In this document: positions 22,683 through 32,400 of the stretch, piece after piece
Layout of the letters: the number at the start of each line of letters is the position of its first letter
Numbering within the stretch: position 1 is the first letter of the stretch
Source of the DNA: Fen-1273 sp963748405
Lineage (GTDB): Bacteria > Bacteroidota > Ignavibacteria > UBA10030 > UBA6906
Assembly: GCA_963748405.1 (NCBI GenBank)
Contig: CAVVIT010000004.1
Coordinates: 186,001 to 250,000 of the forward strand
Direction: 5' to 3'
DNA: 64,000 nucleotides
Position numbers and translations under genes: made by a program
Notes under the pieces: generated by a model
Told to the model about the DNA's origin: nothing
What the model saw: only the letters and a program-made list of their open reading frames with translations
The model's database searches: none

Positions 22683-23717
22683 ATGAAGAAACTGAAGCTC
22701 ATCGTCGCGGCGGCCGTCATCGCGGCAGCGGCGGCCATGCCCGCGCAGGCACAGTTGAAATTGAACGGCGCAGGTGCGACATTCCCGTACGTGATCTACT
22801 CGAAGTGGTTCGACGTCTATCACACGAAGACCGGCATCGAGTTCAACTACCAGTCGATCGGCAGCGGCGGCGGGATCAAGCAGGTCACCGAAGGGACCGT
22901 GGATTTCGGCGCGAGCGACGGGCCGATGACGGATGTGCAGCTGAAGGATGCCGCGGACAAGCAGGGGACGCCGGTCCTGCATATCCCGACGGTGATGGGA
23001 GCGGTCGTCGCGACGTACCATCTCCCCGGGTTTTCCGGAGATCTCCATCTGACGCCGGATGTCCTTGCGGGCATTTTTCTCGGTGAGATCCAGAAGTGGA
23101 ACGATCCGAAGATCGCCGAGCTCAACCCGGGGATGACGTTCCCGGATATGGCGATCATCGTCGCCCACAGGTCTGACGGCAGCGGCACATCCTACATCTT
23201 CACGGACTATCTGACGAAGGTCAGCAAGACCTGGGAGTCGAAGGTCGGCAGGGGAACCGCCGTCAACTGGCCCGTCGGGCTGGGCGGGAAGGGGAACGAA
23301 GGCGTTTCCGGACTCGTGAAGCAATCCGAAGGTTCCATCGGGTATGTGGAGCTTGCGTACGCCGTGAAGAACAATCTTCCGTATGCGCTGCTCAGGAACC
23401 GGGATGGGAACTATGTGAGGGCCTCCTTTGACGCGGTCTCGGCCGCGGCAGAAGGTGCCGTGGCGAACATGCCGGATGACTTCCGGGTGTCGATCACCGA
23501 CGCGGAAGGCAAGGAGTCTTACCCGATCTCGGGGTTCACCTGGCTTCTCGTGTACAAGTCGATGAAGGACAAAGAGAAGGCGGGCGCCCTGGTGAAGTTC
23601 CTCCACTGGGCAATGACCGAAGGCCAGTCATATGCCAAGGACCTTTATTATGCCCCTCTTCCCAAAGCAGTCGTGAAGCTTGTTGAAAAGAAGATCGCAA
23701 CGATCGAAACCAAATAG
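22683..23717 (+). CDS. pstS: Phosphate ABC transporter, periplasmic substrate-binding protein
   Basis: A 344-residue exported protein with signal peptide (to ~AQAQ, residue 23). PstS hallmarks: LNGAGATFPYVIYSKWFDVY, NYQSIGSGGGIKQVTEGTVD and FGASDGPMTD, which form the phosphate pocket, then VAHRSDGSGTSYIFTDYL and the late PISGFTWLLV segment. It captures phosphate in the periplasm and delivers it to PstCA. The start ATG lies after AACGAGG. The Pho-box promoters upstream place it in the phosphate-starvation regulon. Confidence 0.96.
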   Translation: MKKLKLIVAAAVIAAAAAMPAQAQLKLNGAGATFPYVIYSKWFDVYHTKTGIEFNYQSIGSGGGIKQVTEGTVDFGASDGPMTDVQLKDAADKQGTPVLHIPTVMGAVVATYHLPGFSGDLHLTPDVLAGIFLGEIQKWNDPKIAELNPGMTFPDMAIIVAHRSDGSGTSYIFTDYLTKVSKTWESKVGRGTAVNWPVGLGGKGNEGVSGLVKQSEGSIGYVELAYAVKNNLPYALLRNRDGNYVRASFDAVSAAAEGAVANMPDDFRVSITDAEGKESYPISGFTWLLVYKSMKDKEKAGALVKFLHWAMTEGQSYAKDLYYAPLPKAVVKLVEKKIATIETK

Positions 23718-23722
23718 GGATC

Positions 23723-24733
23723 GTGACACAGGAAAGTTCAGCAGTTTCCGCAGGATTGTCCACCGTGGGCGGCGGGGGGATTCCCCCCGCCGCTGCGGCG
23801 TCTTCGCGCCGCTCTGGGAAGGCACGGTGGAACGTCGGGGATTTTGTGTTCAAACATCTGACGATGCTTTTCGCGTTCGGTGTGCTGTCTCTCGTGTTCC
23901 TGATGGGCTACGAGATGTACCTGGGGTCATCGCTCACGATCACCAAATTCGGCTGGAACTTCCTCGTTACGAGCGTCTGGGACCCGGTGCAGGAGCAATA
24001 CGGAGCCTTCCCGCTCATATTCGGGACTCTCCTTTCGTCCTTTCTCGCGTTGCTGATTGCGCTTCCGCTCGGCCTGGGCGTTGCGATATTTCTCTCCGAG
24101 CTTGCCCCGAGATGGCTCGAGCGTCCGTTTTCGTTTCTCGTTGAGCTGCTTGCAGCGATCCCCAGCATCGTGTACGGCCTCTGGGGCATCTTCGTCCTCG
24201 TTCCGTGGCTGCGCGTGAGCGTCCAGCCCTGGCTCTCCTCGAATTTCGGGTACCTTCCGTTCTTCAAGGGTCCCGCATACGGATTCGGCATGCTTGCCGC
24301 CGGGCTCATACTGGCGGTGATGGTCCTTCCCATCATCGCGTCCATTTCACGCGACGTGCTGCAAGCGATACCGAACCTCCAGCGGGAGGCGGCGCTCGGA
24401 CTCGGGGCGACGAGGTGGGAGACGACGCGGGTGATTCTCTCTTCGGCGAAATCGGGCATTCTCGGGGCGACATTGCTCGGACTCGGGCGGGCGGTGGGGG
24501 AGACGATGGCCGTGACGATGGTCATCGGCAACCGTTCCGAGATATCGGCGTCGCTCTTCAGTCCCGCGTACAGCATGGCCAGCGTAATCGCAAACGAATT
24601 TGCCGAGGCCAGTTCGTCGATGTACACGAGCGCGCTGATTGAGATTGCGCTCGTACTCTTCGCGATGACGATCGTACTGAATGCACTCGCCCGTCTCATT
24701 GTATGGAGCGTGACCCGAAGGTTCAAGACATGA
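23723..24733 (+). CDS. pstC: Phosphate ABC transporter permease PstC
   Basis: A 336-residue inner-membrane permease. A ~40-residue soluble N-terminus rich in Gly/Pro/Ala precedes about six transmembrane segments. The EAA-type cytoplasmic loop that contacts PstB is visible (LQREAALGLGATRWETTRVI). It starts with GTG 23723, 5 bp after pstS, and overlaps pstA (ATGA at 24730-24733). Confidence 0.95.
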   Translation: MTQESSAVSAGLSTVGGGGIPPAAAASSRRSGKARWNVGDFVFKHLTMLFAFGVLSLVFLMGYEMYLGSSLTITKFGWNFLVTSVWDPVQEQYGAFPLIFGTLLSSFLALLIALPLGLGVAIFLSELAPRWLERPFSFLVELLAAIPSIVYGLWGIFVLVPWLRVSVQPWLSSNFGYLPFFKGPAYGFGMLAAGLILAVMVLPIIASISRDVLQAIPNLQREAALGLGATRWETTRVILSSAKSGILGATLLGLGRAVGETMAVTMVIGNRSEISASLFSPAYSMASVIANEFAEASSSMYTSALIEIALVLFAMTIVLNALARLIVWSVTRRFKT

Positions 24734-25590
24734 TGACGACGAACGAAAAACTGTACCTCCTCTGGCGCAAGGCGAAGAACAACGCCATGCTCCTGTTTTC
24801 GCTGGGATGTATTCTCCTCGCGCTCGTGCCTCTTGTGCTCATCTTTTCGTACACGCTGGTCCAGGGGATTTCCGCGCTCAACATTGACTTCTTCATCCAG
24901 ATGCCGAAGCCGGTCGGTGAGGCGGGCGGGGGAATGGCGAACGCCATTGTGGGGACCGGCATACTCATCGGGCTCGGGGCGCTCTTTGGACTCCCCGTGG
25001 GGATCATGGCGGGGATCTACCTTGCGGAATACGGCAATAACCCGTTTGCCGGGACGGTGCGGTTTCTGGCGGACGTCCTGAGCGGTATTCCGTCGATCGT
25101 CGTCGGCGTCGTCGCGTACGTTATCGTCGTGCTCCCGATGAAGCATTTCTCCGCTCTTGCCGGAGGCGTCGCGCTGGCCATACTCATGATCCCCACCGTC
25201 ACACGGACAACGGAGGAGATGATCCGGCTTGTCCCTCAATCCATGCGGGAGGCGGGGCTGGCGATCGGGATACCCCGCTGGAAGACCACGCTCAGGATCA
25301 TCCTTCCGACGGCGATGAAAGGGATCACCACCGGGATACTCCTTGCCATCGCGCGCGCCGCAGGTGAGACGGCGCCGCTTCTTTTCACCGCGCTGGGAAA
25401 CAGGTTCTGGTCGACCGCGATTGACCAGCCGATCGCCTCCCTCACGGTGTTTATCTACGATTATTCTAAAGCACCCTTTGAAGACTGGATCCGGCAGGCG
25501 TGGGGGGCGGCGTTTGTGCTCATCGCCCTGATCTTCGTTTTGAGCGTCATATTCCGAATTGTCACACGGAGCCGCTATGCGGAGCATTGA
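24730..25590 (+). CDS. pstA: Phosphate ABC transporter permease PstA
   Basis: A ~286-residue inner-membrane permease partnering PstC, with six hydrophobic segments and the EAA loop MREAGLAIGIPRWKTTLRII. The start is taken at ATG 24730, which overlaps the pstC stop as ATGA. An ATG at 24703 inside pstC would add nine residues but lacks this coupling. It ends 28 bp before the chosen pstB start. Confidence 0.94.
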   Translation: MMTTNEKLYLLWRKAKNNAMLLFSLGCILLALVPLVLIFSYTLVQGISALNIDFFIQMPKPVGEAGGGMANAIVGTGILIGLGALFGLPVGIMAGIYLAEYGNNPFAGTVRFLADVLSGIPSIVVGVVAYVIVVLPMKHFSALAGGVALAILMIPTVTRTTEEMIRLVPQSMREAGLAIGIPRWKTTLRIILPTAMKGITTGILLAIARAAGETAPLLFTALGNRFWSTAIDQPIASLTVFIYDYSKAPFEDWIRQAWGAAFVLIALIFVLSVIFRIVTRSRYAEH

Positions 25591-25618
25591 TCTGGCAACA
25601 ACTTCCGAGAGGAAAGTC

Positions 25619-26413
<795 letters not shown>

Positions 26414-26414
26414 T

Positions 26415-27086
26415 ATGGAGCGACACTTTGAACGGGAGCTTGACGAACTGAAGACGACGCTCGTGAAGATGGGGAGCCTCGTGGACGATCAACTGGGATC
26501 GGCCTGCCGGGCGCTCTTCGAGGGAGACCTCGCACGTGCACGGGAGGTGATGGCGCGGGACAAGGAGGTCGACGCCTTCGACACGCTGATCGACAAGCAC
26601 TGCATGGACATCTTCGCGCTCAACCAGCCCGTCGCCGTCGACCTGAGAATGCTCATGTCGTCTCTGGCGATCAATTCACAGCTCGAACGGATAGGCGATA
26701 TCGCCGTCAATATCTGCGAGCGGGTCGAGCCGCTCGCACTGCACAGGGGATTTCTCCTCTCGACGCGGCTGTCCGAGATGGCCAATATCGCGCGCATCAT
26801 GGTCCGTGACGCCCTGGACTCGTTCATCCGGAGTGACGCAACGCTCGCCTCCCGCGTCCTGGTGAGCGACGACGTCGTCGATAAGCTCGACGGCGGGCTC
26901 TTCCACTCGCTCGTGGCAGAAATGAAGAGCCACCACGACCGCGTGGAGCCCGCCGCCCACATCCTCATCCTTTCACGCCACCTGGAACGGCTCGCCGACC
27001 ACGCGACGAACATCGCCGAGGACGTCATATTCATCGTCGAGGCGAAGCTCGTGAAGCACAATGCCGGCGAGGGGGTGCGCTCCTGA
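26415..27086 (+). CDS. phoU: Phosphate signalling protein PhoU (copy 1)
   Basis: A 223-residue all-helical protein of two three-helix PhoU repeats, which couples Pst transporter state to the Pho two-component system and limits uptake. Repeat features: LKTTLVKMGSLVDDQLGSAC, MARDKEVDAFDTLID and the metal-site helix LERIGDIAVNICERV, repeated later as LERLADHATNIAEDVIF. It starts one base after pstB. The Pho histidine kinase and response regulator are not in the window. Confidence 0.94.
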   Translation: MERHFERELDELKTTLVKMGSLVDDQLGSACRALFEGDLARAREVMARDKEVDAFDTLIDKHCMDIFALNQPVAVDLRMLMSSLAINSQLERIGDIAVNICERVEPLALHRGFLLSTRLSEMANIARIMVRDALDSFIRSDATLASRVLVSDDVVDKLDGGLFHSLVAEMKSHHDRVEPAAHILILSRHLERLADHATNIAEDVIFIVEAKLVKHNAGEGVRS

Positions 27087-27153
27087 ACGCCGCGATGCCG
27101 TGAGGCGGGACTGATCATCATCTCCCGCGTCGGCGTCTCCGGACACCCTTCCC

Positions 27154-27182
27154 TTGCACAATCGGTCCCGGTTCCGTATGTT
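27154..27182 (+). promoter_or_regulatory. Possible promoter before the second phoU
   Basis: TTGCAC (27154-27159), a 17-bp spacer and TATGTT (27177-27182) lie in the 123-bp gap between the two phoU genes. This would allow the second copy to be expressed independently of the Pho promoters. Confidence 0.4.
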
Positions 27183-27209
27183 GGCAATGTCATATTCCTG
27201 AGCAACCTC

Positions 27210-27905
27210 ATGCAGCGACATTTTCTCGAAGAGCTCGAAGCGGTCAAGACCAACCTCATCAAGATGGGGAGCTTCGCCGAAGAGGCCATCGCCCAGTCGA
27301 TCCAGGCACTCCTGGAGAGAAACGCCGACCTGGCAAGGGAGATCATCGCCCGGGACGAGCGGATCAACGCGATGGAAATCGAGATCGACGACGCGATCGT
27401 CGACCTCCTGGCCCTGCAGCAGCCCGTCGCTTCCGATCTCCGGTTCATCCTCGCGGCGATGAAGATCAACAACGACCTGGAGAGGATCGGCGACCACGCC
27501 GTCAACATCGCCGAATCCGCGCTCCAGTATGCCGGGATGAAACCCGTCAAACCGTTCGTGGACATCCCCCGGATGGCGCAGGTCACGAAGGGAATGCTCC
27601 GGGATTCGATCGATGCGTTCATCCACGCGGACTCGGCGAAAGCCCGGGCGGTCCTCGTCAGCGACGACACGATCGACGACCTCAACAGGAAGACGGTGGG
27701 GGAGCTTGTGGCGATCATACGGACGGAACCCCACCTGATCGAGCAGGCGCTGGACCTGATCCGGGTAAGCCGGAACCTCGAGCGGGTGGCGGATCTTTCG
27801 ACGAACATCGCCGAAGAGGTCGTGTTCATTGCCGAAGCCCACGTCGTCAAACACCACGCGGAAGACAAAAACCTCTCAAAGCCCCCCGGTCAGGACCCTT
27901 CCTGA
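27210..27905 (+). CDS. phoU: Phosphate signalling protein PhoU (copy 2)
   Basis: A 231-residue PhoU paralogue with the same two-repeat helical plan: LEAVKTNLIKMGSFAEEAIA, ARDERINAMEIEIDDAIVDL, LERIGDHAVNIAESAL and LERVADLSTNIAEEVVF. It differs from copy 1 at many positions, so this is not a recent duplication. The ATG at 27210 has only a weak ribosome-binding site. A tandem phoU pair could separate transporter control from kinase control, which is inference. Confidence 0.92.
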   Translation: MQRHFLEELEAVKTNLIKMGSFAEEAIAQSIQALLERNADLAREIIARDERINAMEIEIDDAIVDLLALQQPVASDLRFILAAMKINNDLERIGDHAVNIAESALQYAGMKPVKPFVDIPRMAQVTKGMLRDSIDAFIHADSAKARAVLVSDDTIDDLNRKTVGELVAIIRTEPHLIEQALDLIRVSRNLERVADLSTNIAEEVVFIAEAHVVKHHAEDKNLSKPPGQDPS

Positions 27906-27962
27906 CCCTGAGTTACCCCCCCCGGCCGGAATTCACGCAGGCTGGATCGCCGTACAATTCAA

Positions 27963-27991
27963 TTGCATGAAGTCTTCAAAAGAGGTATCTT
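27963..27991 (+). promoter_or_regulatory. Promoter of parAB
   Basis: TTGCAT (27963-27968), a 17-bp spacer and TATCTT (27986-27991). The start point near 27998 gives a very short leader before the GTG at 28025. Confidence 0.5.
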
Positions 27992-28005
27992 TTTGAACAC
28001 TCCGA

Positions 28006-28023
28006 TGTTTCACAGTGTTTCAC
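28006..28023 (+). promoter_or_regulatory. Two direct parS-like half-sites at the parA start
   Basis: TGTTTCAC occurs at 28006-28013 and 28016-28023, 10 bp apart, between the predicted start point and the parA GTG. TGTTTCAC is one half of the canonical ParB site TGTTTCACGTGAAACA. Here the halves are in direct, not inverted, orientation, so this is not a classic parS. It could be an autoregulatory site. Confidence 0.4.
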
Positions 28024-28024
28024 G

Positions 28025-28816
28025 GTGAGCTTTTTGGGCAAGATCATAACGATTGCGAACCAGAAGGGGGGGGTCGGGAAGACGACGACCGCCGTCAACC
28101 TCTCCGCATGCATCGCGGCGGCGGAAAAAAGGACGCTCCTGGTGGACACCGACCCGCAGTCGAACGCCACGAGCGGGATAGGCCTGGAGTCCTCTTCCGA
28201 GGGGAGGAGCACGTACGAGGTCATCGTCGGCGGGCTCTCGGCGGCGGAGGCGATACAGAAAAGCCAGATGCCGTTTCTCTCCGTCATGCCTTCCCACATC
28301 AACCTCGTGGGAGCCGAGCTCGAGCTCGTGCAGCTCGAAGACCGGGAAAAGCGGCTCAAGAACGCGCTTGACGCCGTCCGGAACGATTACGACTTCATAT
28401 TCATCGATTGCCCTCCCTCGCTCGGCCTTGTCACGCTCAACGCCCTGACGGCGGCCGATTCGGTCCTGATCCCCGTGCAGTGCGAATACTATGCGCTTGA
28501 GGGGCTCGGCCAGCTCCTGAATACGATCAGCATGGTGAAGAAACAGCTCAACGAGGCCCTGGCCATCGAAGGGGTCCTCCTGACGATGTTCGACGGCAGG
28601 CTCAGGCTCTCGAACCAGATCGTGGAGGAAGTGAAAAAGTACTTCGGCGACAAGGTGTTCAAGTCGGTCGTCACGCGGAACGTCCGCCTGAGCGAGGCGC
28701 CCAGCTTCGGGAAACCCATCATCCTGTACGACGCCGTGTCGACGGGAACGCGCAACTACATGGATCTCGCCCAGGAAGTCCTCGTGAAGAACGACCACCA
28801 GATCATCACACAATGA
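28025..28816 (+). CDS. parA: Chromosome-partitioning ATPase ParA (Soj)
   Basis: A 263-residue deviant-Walker ATPase that moves ParB-bound origins over the nucleoid. The deviant Walker A motif is KGGVGKTTT within ITIANQKGG, followed by LLVDTDPQSNATSG, the Walker B-like FIFIDCPPSLG and the C-terminal NVRLSEAPSFGKPI. It lacks the N-terminal DNA-binding extension of plasmid type Ia ParA, so it is the chromosomal type. It starts with GTG 28025. parB follows after 10 bp. Confidence 0.95.
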   Translation: MSFLGKIITIANQKGGVGKTTTAVNLSACIAAAEKRTLLVDTDPQSNATSGIGLESSSEGRSTYEVIVGGLSAAEAIQKSQMPFLSVMPSHINLVGAELELVQLEDREKRLKNALDAVRNDYDFIFIDCPPSLGLVTLNALTAADSVLIPVQCEYYALEGLGQLLNTISMVKKQLNEALAIEGVLLTMFDGRLRLSNQIVEEVKKYFGDKVFKSVVTRNVRLSEAPSFGKPIILYDAVSTGTRNYMDLAQEVLVKNDHQIITQ

Positions 28817-28826
28817 ACGGGGCACC

Positions 28827-29744
28827 ATGGCCAAGATGAAACCCGTGCTCGGCAGAGGCCTCGCCTCACTCATTCCGCGGCAGGCGGCCGTGCCTCCGCT
28901 TCCTCCGGGGGGGCAGGACGACGGGGTCACGAACGACATCATCGCGTCGATCGCGCTCGACAGGATCGAGCGGAACCCGTACCAGCCCCGCGCCGAGTTC
29001 GAGCCCGTCGCCCTCGACGAGCTCAAGCGATCGATACAGGAGAAGGGGATCATCCAGCCGGTCACCGTCCGCCGGCTGGGGGACGTGTACCAGCTGATCT
29101 CGGGTGAACGCCGCGTCCGCGCCGCACGCGAAGCGGGACTGAAGCAGATCCCCGCGTACATCATCAGGGTCCGGTCGAACGAGGAGATGCTCGAGCTGGC
29201 CCTGATCGAAAACCTCCAGCGCGAACACCTCAACCCGATCGAGATCGCCATCTCCTACAAGCGGCTTATCGACGAATGCCGGTACACGCAGGAGGAGGTG
29301 TCGCAGAAGATCGGGAAGGACAGGACCACGATCACGAACTTCCTCCGCCTCCTGAAGCTCCCCGAGCCGATCCAGGGTGCGGTCCGGAAAGGGGACATCT
29401 CCAGCGGCCACGCCCGCGCCCTGATCGCCATCGAGGATCCGGACCGGCAGATGGAGATATTCCGAAAGACGGTCAGCCGGGGACTCTCCGTGCGCGACGT
29501 GGAGCGCCTTGCACGGGAAAAGAAAGGGAAGAAGGGGAGCCGCAGGCCCGGAGCGCACGCAGGGGGAGCGGTCTCCAGCTCCCTGGCGAGCATCGAGGAG
29601 CGTCTCCGGCAGTTCCTCGGGACCCGTGTCCAGGTGAGAATGCTGCAGGACGGGAAGGGGGAGATCGTGATCGAATATTATTCGGCGGACGACCTCGAGC
29701 GGATCCTGGAGATTTTTTCGGAGATCGAAGACAGGACGCGCTGA
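28827..29744 (+). CDS. parB: Chromosome-partitioning protein ParB (Spo0J)
   Basis: A 305-residue CTP-dependent clamp that loads at parS. The N-terminal GRGLASLIP, the CTP-binding Box I-III (ERNPYQPRAEF, GERRVRAAREAG, LALIENLQREHLNPIEIA), the helix-turn-helix (YTQEEVSQKIGKDRTTITNFL) and a C-terminal dimerisation segment after a Lys/Gly-rich linker are all visible. The family normally lies near the replication origin, so the origin may be nearby, but no oriC/dnaA is in the window. Confidence 0.96.
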   Translation: MAKMKPVLGRGLASLIPRQAAVPPLPPGGQDDGVTNDIIASIALDRIERNPYQPRAEFEPVALDELKRSIQEKGIIQPVTVRRLGDVYQLISGERRVRAAREAGLKQIPAYIIRVRSNEEMLELALIENLQREHLNPIEIAISYKRLIDECRYTQEEVSQKIGKDRTTITNFLRLLKLPEPIQGAVRKGDISSGHARALIAIEDPDRQMEIFRKTVSRGLSVRDVERLAREKKGKKGSRRPGAHAGGAVSSSLASIEERLRQFLGTRVQVRMLQDGKGEIVIEYYSADDLERILEIFSEIEDRTR

Positions 29745-29782
29745 ACGGGCGGCAGGTTCATCAACAAGGGAGCGGACGAGCC

Positions 29783-30175
29783 ATGGAGAAAACGATCATT
29801 GCCACGGGGAAGGCCCCGGCTGCGATAGGTCCGTACAGCCAGGGAGCGGTCACCCCGGAGGGACTCGTGTTCACGGCGGGGCAGATCCCCCTCAACCCGG
29901 CGACGGGGGAAGTCGTCCCCGGCGACATCCGCGCGCAGACCCGGCAGGTGATGGAGAATCTGAAGGCGATCCTGGAAGCCGGGGGATCGGATCTGGCCTC
30001 CGTCGTCAGGACGACCGTGTACCTGAAGGACATGGCGGATTTCGGGGGTATGAACGAGGTGTTCGGCGCCTATTTCTCCGCGTCGCCGCCGGCACGCACC
30101 ACGGTCGAGGTGGCCCGCCTTCCGCGCGACGTCCGCGTCGAGATCGATGCGATAGGAATCTCCCGGTCCCGCTGA
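29783..30175 (+). CDS. ridA: RidA-family enamine/imine deaminase
   Basis: A 130-residue trimeric protein that hydrolyses reactive 2-aminoacrylate-type enamines. Family motifs: APAAIGPYSQGAV, VFTAGQIPLNPATGEV, VVRTTVYLKDM and SPPARTTVEVARLPRDVRVEID, with the catalytic Arg in PPARTTVEV. The ATG at 29783 is chosen because the family starts here, although the frame is open further upstream inside parB. It lies 38 bp after parB. Confidence 0.95.
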   Translation: MEKTIIATGKAPAAIGPYSQGAVTPEGLVFTAGQIPLNPATGEVVPGDIRAQTRQVMENLKAILEAGGSDLASVVRTTVYLKDMADFGGMNEVFGAYFSASPPARTTVEVARLPRDVRVEIDAIGISRSR

Positions 30176-30184
30176 CGGACGACG

Positions 30185-30772
30185 ATGACACCGTCCGTCC
30201 GGCACACGCTCGCCGTTTTGCTTTTCGTCACCGGCACGCCGCTCTGCGCGGGCGCCCTCCCGGCGAGCGGAGAGCCCCCCGATTCGTCCCGGTCCGGGCG
30301 GGGCGCCGACACGACCTCCTGGACCGGCGACACGCTCCACCCGGGCATCCGCGCGAAGAAATCACCGGGACTCGCGATGCTGCTTTCCGCCGTCGTTCCC
30401 GGCGCCGGCCAGTTCTACAACCAGTCGTACTGGAAAGTCCCCGTCGTCCTTGGTCTCGGGCTGTACTTCGCCTCGACGTGGCTCGATCAGAACAGGCGGA
30501 CGCAGATCTACAGGCAGCAGTACGTCGACAGCCTCAATGCCAATCCCAACCTTGCCGCCGTGTACCTCCGGGAACGTGAATTCTACAAGGAGCAGCGGGA
30601 TACGTTCGCCTGGTATTTCGTCATCCTCTATTTCGTCAACATCGCGGATGCGTACGTCGATGCGAGCCTCTTTGATTTCGACGTCGGGGGCAATCTCTCG
30701 CTCCGTCTCCTTCCGGGTGCGCCGGGGCCGCTGAACCCCGTTCCCGGACTCACCGTGCGTCTCGGATTCTGA
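30185..30772 (+). CDS. DUF5683 membrane protein
   Basis: A 195-residue protein with an N-terminal signal or anchor (~8-25) and a low-complexity spacer. The conserved core is PGLAMLLSAVVPGAGQFYNQSYWKVP, continuing into a second hydrophobic helix, and YFVNIADAYVDASLF near the end. DUF5683 genes usually follow parAB in Bacteroidota; the function is not known. The location here supports an FCB origin for the window. Confidence 0.85.
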   Translation: MTPSVRHTLAVLLFVTGTPLCAGALPASGEPPDSSRSGRGADTTSWTGDTLHPGIRAKKSPGLAMLLSAVVPGAGQFYNQSYWKVPVVLGLGLYFASTWLDQNRRTQIYRQQYVDSLNANPNLAAVYLREREFYKEQRDTFAWYFVILYFVNIADAYVDASLFDFDVGGNLSLRLLPGAPGPLNPVPGLTVRLGF

Positions 30773-30830
30773 CAATGCCCGCGGCCCGTCGGGCTGTACC
30801 GTTCCATGCAGGTCGTCCACAGGTGCACCC

Positions 30831-31814
30831 ATGCTGAACTATATCTGGATCTCCCTCATCGCTCTCGGCATCGTCGTCGCCGCCGGCAGCGACATTGCCG
30901 ACGAGGCGGGGAACACGTACCGGAACGGGATCCCGCTCGACCTGCATTTTACGATTGCCAGGCGCCCTTCCCCCCTGCGGAGCACGTGGGAGGGTTCCCT
31001 CGTCATCACCCGGGACGAGTTCAACGCGTTCTACGGTCCGGGAGCCGCGGATTCGTCCGTGAACCAGCCGGCGGTCATTGCCGCGGACGCCGCCGGCCGG
31101 CTGACGCTGGCGATGAACGCAGGGGAGTCCGCACCGCGGTTCTGGCGGGAGATGGCCCTTCACGCGGCGGAGAAAGGGCGGCTCGGCGCCTGGGTCTCCT
31201 CGATGAAGCTCTCGGACGACGGGTCGGCGGCCGCACTCCGGATTGTGATCGAAGACATCAGATTCGTGAAGCTGAAAGCGGTGACATCCGCGGCGCTCGA
31301 CTACGCGGCGACCGCGGTGAACATCTCGATCGGCCTGATCGGCATCATGGCGCTCTGGCTCGGCGTCATGAAAGTGGCCGAGGAGGCAGGCCTCCTGAAG
31401 GTCATCACGCGGCTCATGGCCCCCGCGACCCGCCGGCTCTTCCCGGACGTTCCGGCGGACCACCCGGCGCTCGCGGCGATGATCATGAACATCGCGGCGA
31501 ACATGCTGGGTCTGAACAACGCCGCGACGCCGATGGGCCTGAAGGCGATGGAAGAACTGAACAGGCTCAACCCCAGAGTCGGCACCGCGACGAACGCCAT
31601 GGTCACGTTCCTGGCGATCAACACCGGGGGGCTCGTCCTCATTCCCGCCACGGCGATCGCCGTCCGCGCCGCGGTGGGGTCCGCGAACCCGGGGATCATC
31701 ATCGGCACATCGATCATCGGGTCGGGATGCGCGACGATCGCCGGCATCGCGGCCTCCAGGTTCCTCCAGAGGCTTCCCTATTACCGGAAAACGGGGGAGG
31801 CTCCGCGTGGCTGA
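30831..31814 (+). CDS. Nucleoside-recognition (Gate) domain membrane protein, SpmA-like
   Basis: A 327-residue polytopic protein. A ~120-residue extracytoplasmic insert (~25-150) follows the first helix. The Gate domain core is LGLNNAATPMGLKAMEELNR, followed by AINTGGLVLIPATAIAVRAA and IIIGTSIIGSGCATIAGI. It resembles spore maturation protein A, but this lineage is not expected to sporulate, so a transport or envelope role is more likely. It overlaps the SpmB-like gene by 8 bp. Confidence 0.82.
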   Translation: MLNYIWISLIALGIVVAAGSDIADEAGNTYRNGIPLDLHFTIARRPSPLRSTWEGSLVITRDEFNAFYGPGAADSSVNQPAVIAADAAGRLTLAMNAGESAPRFWREMALHAAEKGRLGAWVSSMKLSDDGSAAALRIVIEDIRFVKLKAVTSAALDYAATAVNISIGLIGIMALWLGVMKVAEEAGLLKVITRLMAPATRRLFPDVPADHPALAAMIMNIAANMLGLNNAATPMGLKAMEELNRLNPRVGTATNAMVTFLAINTGGLVLIPATAIAVRAAVGSANPGIIIGTSIIGSGCATIAGIAASRFLQRLPYYRKTGEAPRG

Positions 31815-32352
31815 GATCTTCCGCACCGCCGTCAATGCGGCCGCCGTGGCCGCGATCCCGCTGATGTTCGTGGTCTTCCTCGGCTGGGGGATCGTGAAGA
31901 AGGTGAAAGTGTACGAGGTGTTCGTGGAGGGGGCGAAAGAGGGGTTCTCCACCGCCGTGCGCATCATCCCGTACCTTGTGGCGATGCTCGTCGCGATCGG
32001 CATATTCCGGGCGAGCGGCGCACTGGAGCTTCTGACGCGGCTCCTCGCTCCCGCCACGGCGCTCATCGGGATGCCCCCCGAGACGCTGGCCATGGCGTTC
32101 ATGCGCCCCCTCTCCGGCAGCGGCTCGCTGGGGGTGATGACGGAGCTGATGAAAGTCCACGGCCCCGATTCGCTGATCGGCGTGATGGCCTCGACGATGT
32201 ACGGGAGCTCGGAGACGACATTCTACGTCCTTGCCGTCTACTTCGGCTCGGTGGGCATCAAGAACACGCGGCACGCGGTTCCCGTCGGCGTCATCGCCGA
32301 CGTCGTCGGGATGCTTGCGGCAGTCTGGGTCGTCAACTTCCTGTTTCGCTGA
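31807..32352 (+). CDS. Nucleoside-recognition (Gate) domain membrane protein, SpmB-like
   Basis: A 181-residue polytopic partner of the preceding gene: MFVVFLGWGIVKKVKVYEVF, VEGAKEGFSTAVRIIPYLVA, LLAPATALIGMPPETLAMAF and MRPLSGSGSLGVM match SpmB. It starts with GTG 31807 inside the upstream gene, implying coupled translation of a two-subunit membrane complex. The substrate is unknown. Confidence 0.82.
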   Translation: MAEIFRTAVNAAAVAAIPLMFVVFLGWGIVKKVKVYEVFVEGAKEGFSTAVRIIPYLVAMLVAIGIFRASGALELLTRLLAPATALIGMPPETLAMAFMRPLSGSGSLGVMTELMKVHGPDSLIGVMASTMYGSSETTFYVLAVYFGSVGIKNTRHAVPVGVIADVVGMLAAVWVVNFLFR

Positions 32353-32371
32353 GCGGCAGCGGAGCCGTTCC

Positions 32372-32400
32372 TTGCTTTTCAGGGGGGTGATGGGTATATT
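32372..32400 (+). promoter_or_regulatory. Promoter of the proline dehydrogenase gene
   Basis: TTGCTT (32372-32377), a 17-bp spacer and TATATT (32395-32400). The leader to the ATG at 32565 would be about 158 nt. I see no recognisable riboswitch in it. Confidence 0.5.

Noticed and set aside
27087..27209. Possible third gene or remnant between the phoU copies
   Set aside because: No frame with a start and sensible composition was found; the gap is adequately explained by a promoter.
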